64,000 nt of DNA. Origin: Streblospio benedicti (taxonomy: Eukaryota > Annelida > Polychaeta > Spionida > Spionidae). Location of the stretch: contig CM032669.1 of NCBI GenBank assembly GCA_019095985.1, forward strand, positions 29,156,565 to 29,220,564, written 5' to 3'. The notes under the pieces were generated by a model. It had not been told where the DNA came from, ran no database searches, and saw only the letters and a program-made list of their open reading frames with translations. Below, piece by piece: positions 63,013-64,000 of the stretch. The position numbers were made by a program, and so were the translations under genes. The first letter of the stretch is position 1. Each line of letters starts with the position of its first letter.

Positions 63013-64000
63013 AGCCCTGGACGCCCCAGTAGGTGAGTGTTAGAAGGCAGATCCAAGATTTCATATAAGGGGGCTCTTGGCTCCCTGCACTTTGTTTCAT
63101 GATGATTCGGATCAAATCAAAAGAGAAATACTGCACCCCCCAAATCCGGCAGTTACTGGTGTCCATGACAAATGAGTCACCGTCTTCTGTGCACGTATAT
63201 ATGCAGCTGAACGTAGTTTTTAATGTGCAGTTTGTAGCCCAGTTAATGTATCTTTAAGGGCAGAATACAACACTCGTATTTCATGTAAATATGCAAATTG
63301 CCATGTTCTGATTGGATGCAGCATAGACAGATTCAGTTATCACACCCGGGGATTCCCCAGATCACCTGCTCCACATGTTAAAAGTCCTCTATTGTTTTTT
63401 AATGGTTAACTGAGTACACAAAGTGTGTTATTAGGTGAATAGAACAAGGTGACACCACTGCCTAGCCTTTGGTTTTCTGCTCTATGCGAACATGGTCCCC
63501 AACAGTTTCGGGTGCATTATGGGTCGTTCTTGTTTTTACATATATAACGTTCATTAGTATTCAAAATTTGAATTCGTAAAATGTGTATTGTCAATTGTTA
63601 TCAAGTGAAATGCGAGACACATTATGACATAAGCAGGAGCCTATATAGTGTTGTTCTTTTAAAGCAAATAGCAATAAATATGAGCCATTATTCCATCAGA
63701 TTATATTTATACAGGATAACGATAGGCGTATGCTATGAATTTATTACATAATCATCGCACAGTTGCAAAATAAGTAGAATAATTCTGTGACACTAGAAAT
63801 AGTGTTAATAATTGAAATTATATGCATCATTTAATAATCTGTTATGTGAAAGGGTTGTATAAAAGTTCCGGCAATTCTTATGGTTTTACAAACTCATGTG
63901 TGTGTAAACACGAAAACGCAATGTGTTCTTAATGTTGATGGTTCCATCTAATAAAATATTTTCAAAATGATACCATAGTACCAAACCTGCAATATTTGCA

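Overview
This is a eukaryotic, AT-rich, repeat-laden window. It is most likely from a mollusc, probably a bivalve. That guess rests on small exons set in large transposon-filled introns, on a non-autonomous repeat with the 'AAACAAGAGGC...GCTCACCTG' head that is familiar from molluscan genomes, on Helitrons with sub-terminal tandem repeats, and on uncollapsed allele-like duplications beside 100-N gaps. The species cannot be fixed from the sequence alone.

The backbone is one host gene on the minus strand. TSC2 (tuberin) enters at about 55.8 kb and runs leftward to 3.4 kb. I placed 24 exons that join in one open frame of 1,060 codons plus one base. They cover the N-terminal helical solenoid and the start of the tuberin-family domain. 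The Rheb-GAP domain lies to the left, outside the window. The most unusual part of the protein is an inserted Ser/Thr/Pro-rich linker (about residues 555-760). It is built from four small phase-0/0 exons with matching 'KE|gta' ends and from one 405-nt exon that carries a coding minisatellite (repeated S-P-T-P-M-T).

To the right, a divergent plus-strand gene of unknown identity starts at 61722. Three in-frame exons (129 residues) are seen before it leaves the window. A possible short upstream exon or uORF (M-G-Q-C...) lies between the two genes at 59.1-59.2 kb.

Layout: 1-2.46 kb, stacked Copia and Gypsy fossils with a Penelope-like fragment between them. 3.4-12.7 kb, TSC2 exons 24-21, with a CAGTG-ended element, a TTAA-flanked piggyBac-like element and a 1.95-kb Helitron in the introns. 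12.9-18.1 kb, a LINE tail, a TACGACAC foldback element and decayed repeats. 18.1-21.0 kb, exons 20-17. 21.7-23.1 kb, a nest of hairpins around a Penelope-like GIY-YIG remnant. 27.1-37.4 kb, exons 16-11, with several terminal-inverted-repeat elements. 37.6-41.5 kb, four TIR or foldback elements and a long (AT)n tract. 41.7-44.8 kb, exons 10-6. 45.3-51.5 kb, an old piggyBac-like element, a duplicated exon-5 block around an N gap, and a Helitron present in only one of the two block copies. 51.6-55.8 kb, exons 4-1. 56.2-61.1 kb, a second GIY-YIG foldback and a PIF/Harbinger transposase fragment.
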